DNA of 5,032 bases from Gemmatimonadota bacterium (GTDB lineage Bacteria; Latescibacterota; UBA2968; UBA8231), in the NCBI GenBank assembly GCA_026706165.1, contig JAPOZF010000395.1, positions 1 to 5,032 on the forward strand, read 5' to 3'. Of this stretch, positions 1-5,032 are shown piece after piece; positions within the stretch are counted from its first letter, which is position 1, and each line of letters begins with the position of its first letter. The position numbers were made by a program, and so were the translations under genes. The notes beneath the pieces were generated by a model that ran no database searches, had not been told where the DNA came from, and worked only from the letters and a program-made list of their open reading frames with translations.

Positions 1-1253
1 GTGTAGAGCCGGGTGAGGTATGGTTTTTGGTCGAAAACTTCCTGCATGTCTTCCAGCGGCTCGACGACGATCCGCTCCAGGTCGCCGGCCAGGGCTCCGG
101 GGTCGAAGTCGAGATCCGCCGTCCACTGGTCGTAGGCGCGCATGTTGTTGTAGAAGGAGCTCTCGGCAATTTCCTGGAGCCAGCCCTCTTCCCTGGCCTC
201 CTCCCAGGCGTCGCGGTCCCCGCCGAACACCACTTCGAGCACCCCCTCATCGAGCACTGCGTCCGGCATCGAGATGTGGCGGCGGATCAGGGTCTGCATC
301 TGCGCGTCGCGCGGAAAGCCCTGCCGCAGGGCGGCGTCGAGGAAGTCGGCCGGGTGGGTCTTTCCGCGCAGCTCGTCGAGATCGAACACGGAGAAGATGA
401 AGTCGCCGACGATGCTGCTGGGGCCGGCGTAGTCGGTGACGAAGGCCTGGCCCCCGGCCTCGTTGGCCGCCTGGGTGACGACCTCCGGGTAGTTGAAGCC
501 GCCGTTGAACCAGTCGACAAGGGCCTCGTTGATCTGCACGTGCAGGTAGTTCTCCGGGATGGCGCGGTGCTCGGCCAGCACCCAGGCGAGGACGCCGAGG
601 TCGGGCTCGGTGGCCACCGCGGTTAAGCGGATCGGGATGCCGGGGGTCTCGGCGGCGTAGGTCATGGCGATCGGCTGCAGGTCCCCGACCTCGCTTTCGG
701 CGGCGAGCTTGAGCGCGAGAAAGTAGAACCCCCCTTCGACGTAGGGGGTCAGAAGCGGGACACCGAGGTCGCCGAGCTGGTAGTCGTTGTCGACGAGCCA
801 GTCGACGATGGCCTGCGGATCCTCGGAGGTGATGACCGCGGTGTCGTACGGACCGACCTGTTCCCGGGCGACCACTTCGACCTCTGCGGACTCGACCGTG
901 GCCATTGTGTCATCGGATCTGGAGAAAACGAAGGGGAAGCCGCAGTCGTCCTGCTCCTCGAAGTTGAGCTGGAAAAAGGGCTGGGTGGAGAACTGCAGCC
1001 GGGTGAAGATCTGGTTGTGGCTCACCGCCAGCTCGGGCACCGAGGGCAGCGGCAGGATCCAGGCGAAGTCCGAGGCGGTGCCGCTGTAGAGGAGCTGGAC
1101 GTGGGTGGTGACGGTGCCCTCTCCCTGGATGAAGAGGATGTTCTCCGCCACCTGGTTCATCGGGAAGGTGGTGCAGAAGAAGCCGCCGCAGGCGCGGGCG
1201 GGCGGGGCGCTGAGCACCACGCAGAGGAACGCGGCATACAGGAATCTGGTCAT
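1..1253 (-). CDS. Secreted DUF2330-family protein, 3' end cut by window edge
   Basis: The reading frame is open for 417 codons from the ATG at 1253-1251 to the left edge, so the C-terminus is missing. Residues 1-21 form a signal peptide: a basic start (MTR), a hydrophobic core and an ARA site just before Cys22, so the mature protein is probably exported. The mature N-terminus has the CGGFFC motif (residues 22-27) that is the hallmark of DUF2330. Other family-like blocks are HVQLLYSG followed by FAWILPLPSVPE (51-74), VGPYDTAVI (133-141), GGFYFLALKL (174-183), FVTDYAGP (271-278) and PYLTRLY at the edge (411-417). A third extracytoplasmic cysteine is at 104. The start is supported by AGGAG nine bases upstream and by the signal peptide directly after it. 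The family has no established biochemical function that I know of. The Cys22/Cys27 pair suggests a disulfide, which is inference. ARAC is a poor lipobox, so a lipoprotein is less likely than a soluble or surface protein. Confidence 0.9.
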   Translation of the reverse strand, partial: MTRFLYAAFLCVVLSAPPARACGGFFCTTFPMNQVAENILFIQGEGTVTTHVQLLYSGTASDFAWILPLPSVPELAVSHNQIFTRLQFSTQPFFQLNFEEQDDCGFPFVFSRSDDTMATVESAEVEVVAREQVGPYDTAVITSEDPQAIVDWLVDNDYQLGDLGVPLLTPYVEGGFYFLALKLAAESEVGDLQPIAMTYAAETPGIPIRLTAVATEPDLGVLAWVLAEHRAIPENYLHVQINEALVDWFNGGFNYPEVVTQAANEAGGQAFVTDYAGPSSIVGDFIFSVFDLDELRGKTHPADFLDAALRQGFPRDAQMQTLIRRHISMPDAVLDEGVLEVVFGGDRDAWEEAREEGWLQEIAESSFYNNMRAYDQWTADLDFDPGALAGDLERIVVEPLEDMQEVFDQKPYLTRLY

Positions 1254-1262
1254 GATGGGTGG

Positions 1263-1267
1263 CTCCT
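1263..1267 (-). promoter_or_regulatory. Ribosome binding site of the DUF2330 gene
   Basis: On the minus strand AGGAG lies nine bases before the ATG at 1253-1251. It is a good Shine-Dalgarno match and fixes this ATG as the start, in agreement with the signal peptide that follows. Confidence 0.7.
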
Positions 1268-1410
1268 GTTTTCGCGACGGGAGGGCAACCGCAGGGTTGG
1301 TGAGTTGTGAATATGCGGCTATCGGGCCGCCGGGCAAACGAAACAGGAACCGGGCAGCAGACCGGAGAGGGCCACCCCTGATCGGGACCTCCTCCCGCAG
1401 AAACCTGCCT

Positions 1411-1545
1411 TCAGGGATCCAACCCATGCGGCGGGCCTGGCTTCGGCGGGGACTGACCCTCAGGGGGCCGCTTCAGGCACTTGCCCTTCAGCTTCGGGCA
1501 CTCGGCGAAACCAGTCGAAGCACCTTCCACGGACTTCGGAGGCAT
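1411..1545 (-). CDS. Possible 44-residue small protein, unrecognised
   Basis: I do not recognise this ORF. It starts at the ATG at 1545-1543, ends at the TGA at 1413-1411, and is not part of any known gene here. The sequence GAGAGGG lies eight bases upstream as a moderate Shine-Dalgarno, and an in-frame TGA lies a few codons before the start; a GTG directly before the ATG is an alternative start. Of 44 codons 33 end in G or C, with 15 in a row (codons 13-27), which resembles the real genes nearby. The product is basic, with a central CPKLKGKCLK (residues 16-25) holding two cysteines seven residues apart, then a proline-rich tail ending PPHGLDP. It has no signal peptide or membrane segment. 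It could be a small cytosolic or metal- or nucleic-acid-binding peptide, but a chance frame in GC-rich DNA or a dispersed repeat is equally possible. It lies 157 bp upstream of the DUF2330 start on the same strand. Confidence 0.3.
   Translation of the reverse strand: MPPKSVEGASTGFAECPKLKGKCLKRPPEGQSPPKPGPPHGLDP
1470..1502 (-). repeat. Imperfect direct repeat, 21-bp period
   Basis: On the plus strand GCTTCAGGCACT (1470-1481) recurs as GCTTCGGGCACT (1491-1502), matching at 11 of 12 positions with an offset of 21 bp. The offset is seven codons, and the copies fall in the same frame of the possible small ORF, where they encode its two cysteine-lysine segments. Confidence 0.5.
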
Positions 1546-1707
1546 CACCCGGACCCTCTCTCATGCGCCCCCGCGAGATGGGCCGGCGCTGTCGGCAGGG
1601 GATCGGCCAACTTACATTTTCGCCGCCCTCGGAAGGCGGTCCGATACTGCCTGAAACCCGATCGTCAGGGCATCCCGGCCTGCCGGTCGCCGTCGGCCGT
1701 GATGTTC

Positions 1708-1730
1708 GTATCGGGTGTCCCTCGCGATAC
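1708..1730 (+). promoter_or_regulatory. Inverted repeat upstream of manA
   Basis: GTATCG (1708-1713) and CGATAC (1725-1730) form a perfect 6-bp inverted repeat around an 11-base spacer, centred about 66 bp before the manA start. A second partner, CCGATAC at 1641-1647, can pair with GTATCGG at 1708-1714, so two alternative foldings are possible. It could be an operator or a leader hairpin. The arms are short, so chance occurrence is possible, and no regulator is visible in the window. Confidence 0.25.
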
Positions 1731-1784
1731 CTTCGGCCCCGCCGCGGATGAGCGGTCGGTCCGCAATCCCCAAACCGTCTCCAC

Positions 1785-2786
1785 ATGTCCATCTCCCTAC
1801 CCCAAATCCTGCCGATGCGCCCCTTCCTCCGCGAGATGGTCTGGGGCGGCCGGCGCCTCGAGCAGTACGGCAAGCAGCTGCCTCCCGGCGCCCCCATAGG
1901 GGAGTCGTGGGAGCTGTCTGCCTATCCCGGCATGGAGAGCAGCGTCGCCTCCGGGCCGCTTGGCGGCCGCTCCCTGCAGAGCCTGCTCGAGGAGTACGAA
2001 GAACAGCTGGTCGGAGGCCCCGCCTGGGAGGCCTGCGAAGGTCACTTCCCGCTGCTCGTCAAGCTGATCGACGCGGGGGCCGATCTCTCGCTCCAGGTCC
2101 ACCCGGACGACGAGTACGCCCGTAATCACGGTCTCGACCGCTTCGGAAAGATGGAGGCGTGGTACATGCTGGCGGCGGCAACCGGCCGCTTCGCCGCCGG
2201 CCTGAAGAACGGGGTCACCCGGGAGGAGTTCTCGCGGGCCCTCGAGCAGGGGCGCGCCCTCGAAACGGTGGAGTTCCACGACGCCTGCCCGGACCAGGTG
2301 GTGTTCGTGCCCCCGGGAGTCGTCCACGCCGCCTGCGCCGGCATCATGATCTACGAGATCCAGCAGTCGAGCGACGTCACCTTCCGCCTCTACGACTACG
2401 GCCGCGCCGGCGCGGACGGCAAGCCGCGCGAGCTCCACGTCGACCGCGGACTGGAGGTGATCGCTTTCGGCGAAGCCGCGCCCGCTCCGATCCAGCTGGA
2501 AACCTGGCCGCCGGAAGGGTGCACCGAGCTGGTGCGGTCGGAGCGCTTCGACCTCGATCTCCACGTAGTCGGGGAGCGCGGCGGGCGGCTGGCCGCGGGC
2601 GACTCCTTTTTCGCGGTGACCGTAATCGAGGGGGTAGGGCTGGAGTACGCGGCCGGCGACGGCAGCGAAGGCCGCCTCGGCCTCGGAGAGACCGCCCTGG
2701 TTGCACCCGGGGGAGTGGCGGCGGTCCGGGCGAGCCGCCCCACAAAGTGCCTGGCCGCTTCGCCGCCGGGAGGAGGCTGCCGGTGA
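1785..2786 (+). CDS. manA: Mannose-6-phosphate isomerase, class I (short form)
   Basis: This enzyme interconverts fructose-6-phosphate and mannose-6-phosphate in the cytosol and is the entry step to GDP-mannose. The 333-residue product has the type I zinc-dependent cupin motifs in order: MVWGGRRL (18-25), PIGESWELS (37-45), LQVHPDD (103-109) with zinc ligands Gln104 and His106, GKMEAWYML (121-129) with zinc ligand Glu124, VPPGVVHA (175-182) with zinc ligand His181, and EIQQSSDVTFRLYDYGR (191-207) with the likely catalytic Arg201. GKME replaces the commoner GKTE. The length fits the short bacterial form rather than the roughly 390-residue E. coli type. The start at 1785 is the first possible one after an in-frame TGA at 1749-1751, but it has no Shine-Dalgarno; ATG at 1815 (Met11) also lacks one. 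The extra residues before MVWGG fit the usual N-terminal strand, so 1785 is preferred. It overlaps manC by 4 bp, so the two are almost certainly co-transcribed. Confidence 0.93.
   Translation: MSISLPQILPMRPFLREMVWGGRRLEQYGKQLPPGAPIGESWELSAYPGMESSVASGPLGGRSLQSLLEEYEEQLVGGPAWEACEGHFPLLVKLIDAGADLSLQVHPDDEYARNHGLDRFGKMEAWYMLAAATGRFAAGLKNGVTREEFSRALEQGRALETVEFHDACPDQVVFVPPGVVHAACAGIMIYEIQQSSDVTFRLYDYGRAGADGKPRELHVDRGLEVIAFGEAAPAPIQLETWPPEGCTELVRSERFDLDLHVVGERGGRLAAGDSFFAVTVIEGVGLEYAAGDGSEGRLGLGETALVAPGGVAAVRASRPTKCLAASPPGGGCR
2771..2776 (+). promoter_or_regulatory. Ribosome binding site of manC
   Basis: A perfect AGGAGG, inside the last codons of manA, sits six bases before the GTG at 2783-2785. 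It decides the start of manC, since that frame is open far upstream within manA and offers earlier false starts. Confidence 0.85.
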
Positions 2787-3862
2787 AATTCGTCGTCCGG
2801 GCCGGGGGAGCCGGCACCAGGCTGTGGCCCTTCAGCCGCCAGCGGCGGCCCAAGCAGTTCCACGCCATGACCGGGCCGCACAGCATGATCCAGGAGGCGG
2901 TCGCCCGCGTGCGCCCGCTCGCCTCCGCCGAGGACCTCTTCGTGTCGACGGGAGAGGCGACCGCCGGCCTCGTGCGCGAGCATCTCGCCGACCTCGGTCC
3001 CGGGCAGCTGATCGTCGAGCCGGCGCTGCGCAACACCGGGCCCGCGGTGGGGCTGGAGTGCGCCCTGCTCGAGGGCCGCTTCCCGGGCTGCGTCGTCGCC
3101 AGCCTCGGGTCGGACCATTACATCGGCGATCCCGCGGAGTTCCGACGCCTGCTGAAGGCCGCCGAAGCCGCGGTCGAGGAGCACCCCGATTTCCTGCTGA
3201 CCATCGGCGTCGTGCCGACGCGGCCCGAGACCGGGTACGGGTACATCCGCAAGGGGGAGGTGCTCTGCGCGGTCTCGGGCCGGGCGGTGTACGGGGTGCC
3301 GGAGTTCAGGGAGAAACCGGACGCGAAGCTGGCAGCCCAGTACGTCGAAAGCGGCGGCTACCTGTGGAACTCCAACATGTTCGTCTGGAAGGCCGCCGCG
3401 GTTCTCGACCTGTTCGAGCGCTTCGAGCCGGAGATCTTCGCCGCCCTCGCGGAGATTCGAGAAGCTGCCAGGGCCGGCTCTCCCGAGGCAGTGATCGCCG
3501 AGCTCTATCCCGGGCTGCCGTCGATCTCCATCGACCACGCCGTTCTCGAGCGCGCCCCCCGGGTGGCGACCCTGGAAGGGGAGTTCGCCTGGGGGGACGT
3601 CGGCAGCTGGGCGGCCCTGACCGACGTGCTGCCCGCGGACGATGACGGCAACCTGTTCTCCGGGACCGTTCTCGCCATCGACGCCCGCCGCGTCACCGCG
3701 TACGGCGGCCGGGAGAAGCTGATCGCCCTCGTGGGGGTGGAGGACCTCGTCGTCGTCGACACCGAGGACGCCCTCCTGGTATGCCGCAAGGACCAGGCGC
3801 AGCGGGTCAAGGAAGTGCTAGACCGCCTCGGCTCCGACGGCGATCTCTCGCGATACATGTAG
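2783..3862 (+). CDS. manC: Mannose-1-phosphate guanylyltransferase (short form)
   Basis: The enzyme makes GDP-mannose and pyrophosphate from mannose-1-phosphate and GTP. The 359-residue product is the nucleotidyltransferase domain alone, without the C-terminal isomerase (cupin) domain of long bifunctional proteins, which fits with a separate manA next door. Motifs in order: nucleotide-binding AGGAGTRLWPFSR (7-19), RPKQF (22-26) with the conserved lysine, EPALRNTGPA (79-88), GSDH (109-112) with the likely metal-binding Asp111, GVVPTRPETGYGYI (142-155), EFREKPD (174-180), GYLWNSNMFVW (192-202), SISIDHAVLER (247-257) and FAWGDVGSWAAL (268-279). The GTG start at 2783 overlaps the manA TGA as GTGA and follows a perfect AGGAGG, so translation is probably coupled. 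Arg6 before the glycine loop and His27 after PKQF depart from the usual hydrophobic residues. Sugar and nucleotide choice are inferred from family and context; another NDP-hexose pyrophosphorylase activity is possible but less likely. Confidence 0.9.
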   Translation: MKFVVRAGGAGTRLWPFSRQRRPKQFHAMTGPHSMIQEAVARVRPLASAEDLFVSTGEATAGLVREHLADLGPGQLIVEPALRNTGPAVGLECALLEGRFPGCVVASLGSDHYIGDPAEFRRLLKAAEAAVEEHPDFLLTIGVVPTRPETGYGYIRKGEVLCAVSGRAVYGVPEFREKPDAKLAAQYVESGGYLWNSNMFVWKAAAVLDLFERFEPEIFAALAEIREAARAGSPEAVIAELYPGLPSISIDHAVLERAPRVATLEGEFAWGDVGSWAALTDVLPADDDGNLFSGTVLAIDARRVTAYGGREKLIALVGVEDLVVVDTEDALLVCRKDQAQRVKEVLDRLGSDGDLSRYM

Positions 3863-3877
3863 GACCCGTCGGGGTCC
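3862..3877 (+). terminator. Hairpin directly after manC stop
   Basis: GGACCC (3862-3867) and GGGTCC (3872-3877) form a perfect 6-bp stem with a 4-base loop, starting at the last base of the manC stop codon. No T-tract follows, so intrinsic termination is unproven; it may instead protect the 3' end of the message. Confidence 0.3.
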
Positions 3878-3909
3878 GGCTGCTGATATCGAAGGTCCCC
3901 ATCCGGGGC

Positions 3910-3926
3910 CCCCCGGAACCCGGGGG
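3910..3926. terminator. GC-rich hairpin between convergent genes
   Basis: CCCCCGG (3910-3916) pairs with CCGGGGG (3920-3926) around a 3-base loop, a strong 7-bp stem in the spacer between manC and the convergent aminotransferase gene. Neither side has a T-tract. It is plausible as part of a terminator region for either direction. Confidence 0.3.
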
Positions 3927-4004
3927 CAGTCCGAATCCGATACAGGCTGGCCGCATTCCCCGGTCGGAGGATGCGTGGAGAAAACCGCCTTGGCCCCGGC
4001 TTCT

Positions 4005-4032
4005 GCCGCCCGGTTGCAGTAACCGGGCCGGC
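4005..4032. terminator. Long hairpin just past aminotransferase stop
   Basis: GCCGCCCGGTT (4005-4015) pairs with 4021-4032 (AACCGGGC, bulged C, GGC) around the 5-base loop GCAGT: 11 base pairs with a single bulge at 4029. It begins nine bases beyond the aminotransferase stop on the minus strand and lies about 140 bases beyond the manC stop. Position and stability suggest a terminator for the aminotransferase gene, possibly bidirectional, but the missing T-tract makes intrinsic termination uncertain. Confidence 0.45.
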
Positions 4033-4041
4033 ATACCTGCC

Positions 4042-5032
4042 CTAGGAGGTGCTCAGCTCGCGGATGAAGCGGCAGATCCGGTGCAGGCCTTCGCCGATCA
4101 GCTCCTCAGGGGAGGCGATGGAGATGCGCACGTGGTCGGCGCACATGTTCCCGAAGGTGCTCCCCGGGGCCACCGCGACCTTGTGCTCGGAAATCAGCCG
4201 CAGGGCGAACGAGTGGGAATCGAGGCCGGTGGAGGAGATGTCGACCAGCAGGTAGAAGGCCCCGCCCGGCGTGTAGCGGTAGAGGCCGTACTCGCGCAGG
4301 ATCCCCAGGGCGAGGTCTCGCCGCGCCCGGTACTGCCCGCACATGGCGCGCACGCAATCGTCCGGCCCCTCGAGGGCGGCGACCGCGGCCTTCTGCGCGA
4401 ACCCGACGCCGCACGAGACCAGGGGCTCCTGCAGCTTGGCAGCCAGCTCGATGTAGTCGGCCCGCGCCCGCGTGAGACCGACGCGGAAGCCGGTCATGGC
4501 GAAGCTCTTCGACATCCCCGTCACCAGGATCAGGCGTTCGTCGGCGTCGTGCGGCAGGGCGCTGGCGTGGTCCCCGTCGAACACGATCTCCCCGTAGATC
4601 TCGTCGGACAGCACCCACAGGTCGTGCCTCCGCGCGAACTCCATCAGCTGACCGGTCAGTGACCGGTCGTGCACCTGTCCGGTGGGATTGGAGGGGTTGC
4701 ACAGCAGCAGCAGCCTGGTGCGGTCCGACACCAGGGACTCCATTTCGTCGAGATCGGGGAGAAAGCTGCGCTCCGGGCGCAGGTCGTAGAAGACCGGCCT
4801 GCCGTGAAACAGCGACACCGCCATGGCGTAGTTGGGCCAGCCCGGATCCGGGAGCAGCACCTCGTCGCCGGGCTCGAGCAGGGAGAGGAAGGCGGTCGCG
4901 GCGCTCAGCACCGCCCCCTGGGTGACCAGGATCTGCTCCGGGGCCGTGGTCACCCCCGTGCCGCGTTCGATGTAGCGGGCCGCGGCGGCGCGCAGGTCGT
5001 CGATTCCGGCGTTCGGCACGTAGCGGGTGTTG
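4042..5032 (-). CDS. Class I PLP-dependent aminotransferase, N-terminus cut by window edge
   Basis: The frame is open from the right edge to the TAG at 4044-4042, showing 329 residues; the true start and an N-terminal part lie outside the window. A GTG at 5019-5017 is an internal valine, as the preceding NTRY and following PNAG continue the family's usual block. In fragment numbering, aspartate-aminotransferase-fold landmarks are all present: Trp65 in DPGWPNY (stacks on the cofactor), Asn115 in NPSNPTG, Asp143 and Tyr146 in SDEIYG, the Schiff-base Lys175 in MSKSFAMTGFRVG with Arg183 eight residues on, PGGAFY (255-260), and Arg302 in HVRIS, the likely carboxylate-binding arginine. It should be a catalytically competent cytosolic amino-acid:2-oxo-acid aminotransferase of fold type I. 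The substrate cannot be told from the sequence; aspartate, aromatic or other amino acids are possible. It converges on the manA-manC pair, so it belongs to another transcription unit. Confidence 0.92.
   Translation of the reverse strand, partial: NTRYVPNAGIDDLRAAAARYIERGTGVTTAPEQILVTQGAVLSAATAFLSLLEPGDEVLLPDPGWPNYAMAVSLFHGRPVFYDLRPERSFLPDLDEMESLVSDRTRLLLLCNPSNPTGQVHDRSLTGQLMEFARRHDLWVLSDEIYGEIVFDGDHASALPHDADERLILVTGMSKSFAMTGFRVGLTRARADYIELAAKLQEPLVSCGVGFAQKAAVAALEGPDDCVRAMCGQYRARRDLALGILREYGLYRYTPGGAFYLLVDISSTGLDSHSFALRLISEHKVAVAPGSTFGNMCADHVRISIASPEELIGEGLHRICRFIRELSTS

Larger units (their letters stand above)
1254..1784. other. Divergent intergenic region (531 bp)
   Basis: This stretch separates the minus-strand DUF2330 gene from the plus-strand manA-manC pair, so it should hold promoters for both directions. 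I see no convincing paired -35/-10 boxes in either direction. What it does hold is a possible 44-codon ORF on the minus strand (1411-1545), a 12-bp direct repeat with one mismatch at 21-bp offset inside that ORF, a short AT-rich island (about 1611-1620), a CCGCC/GGCGG hairpin (1623-1639), and a GTATCG/CGATAC inverted repeat (1708-1730). Several longer open frames cross the region but look like GC-rich chance frames. Confidence 0.7.

Noticed and set aside
27..626. Plus-strand open frame of 199 codons
   Set aside because: It is antisense to the DUF2330 gene, whose frame has a signal peptide, family motifs and a ribosome-binding site. The long antisense frame is a by-product of GC-rich codon use.
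1308..1337. Possible promoter for the DUF2330 gene (TTGCCC, 18-base spacer, TATTCA on the minus strand)
   Set aside because: Only four and three of six positions match the housekeeping consensus, too weak to call without data.
1623..1639. CCGCC/GGCGG hairpin with a 7-base loop next to TTTT
   Set aside because: The T run precedes the stem on the plus strand and reads as A on the minus strand, so it cannot act as an intrinsic terminator in either direction; the 5-bp stem is expected by chance in GC-rich DNA.
1460..1897. Minus-strand open frame of 145 codons over the intergenic region and manA start
   Set aside because: It overlaps the start of manA antisense, lacks recognisable motifs, and overlaps the possible 44-codon ORF in another frame that has better codon bias.
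1105..1899. Plus-strand open frame of 264 codons crossing the DUF2330 start, the intergenic region and the start of manA
   Set aside because: It overlaps two confident genes at its ends, and its product is low-complexity Arg/Pro/Ser-rich with no recognisable domain.
2396..3538. Minus-strand open frame of 380 codons opposite manA and manC
   Set aside because: It is entirely antisense to two motif-rich enzymes; the product is low complexity and has no domain I recognise.
1641..3947. Recurrent GATAC words (1643, 1726, 3852 and 3940 regions), two of them as CCGATAC
   Set aside because: Four copies of a 5-base word with little shared flank in 5 kb can arise by chance, and one copy is at the end of the manC coding sequence.
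3807..4034. Minus-strand open frame of 75 codons in the convergent spacer
   Set aside because: More than half of what lies outside manC is hairpin sequence, and the product is a Gly/Arg/Pro-rich string with no ribosome-binding site worth noting.
3781..4662. Plus-strand open frame of 293 codons across the manC end, spacer and aminotransferase gene
   Set aside because: It is a mirror frame of the aminotransferase gene joined to an out-of-frame piece of manC; it contains no motif.
5017..5019. GTG as the start of the aminotransferase gene
   Set aside because: The frame continues upstream to the window edge with NTRY, which matches the family block before PNAG; a start here would remove the N-terminal part of the fold.

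Overview
This is a visibly GC-rich bacterial window with strong G/C preference at third codon positions in its genes. It holds four confident genes, two of them cut by the window edges, and one possible small gene. The GC bias and the presence of a secreted DUF2330 protein would fit Myxococcota/Deltaproteobacteria, Acidobacteriota or a related GC-rich lineage. That placement is inference, because the window contains no rRNA or other phylogenetic marker.

Layout. Positions 1-1253 (minus strand) encode a secreted DUF2330-family protein that runs off the left edge; its last residues lie outside the window. Positions 1254-1784 form a 531-bp divergent intergenic region with no confidently called gene. 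It contains a possible 44-codon cysteine- and proline-containing small ORF (minus, 1411-1545), an imperfect 21-bp-period repeat inside that ORF, and an inverted repeat (1708-1730) in the likely leader of the plus-strand genes. Positions 1785-2786 and 2783-3862 (plus strand) are a two-gene unit: a short type I mannose-6-phosphate isomerase (manA) and a short mannose-1-phosphate guanylyltransferase (manC). They overlap by 4 bp, and a perfect AGGAGG site precedes the second start. Positions 3863-4041 are a convergent intergenic spacer with three GC-rich hairpins and no T-tract. Positions 4042-5032 (minus) are a class I PLP-dependent aminotransferase whose N-terminus lies beyond the right edge.

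How the genes work together. The isomerase converts fructose-6-phosphate to mannose-6-phosphate and the guanylyltransferase makes GDP-mannose from mannose-1-phosphate, so the pair supplies activated mannose for polysaccharide, glycoprotein or glycolipid synthesis. The intervening phosphomannomutase is not here and must be encoded elsewhere. Nothing in the sequence ties the DUF2330 protein or the aminotransferase to this pathway; both are on the opposite strand.

No mobile element, CRISPR array, tRNA or rRNA was recognised. The window is mostly ordinary. The points most worth a second look are the small ORF between the divergent genes and the unusual N-terminal signature of the guanylyltransferase.
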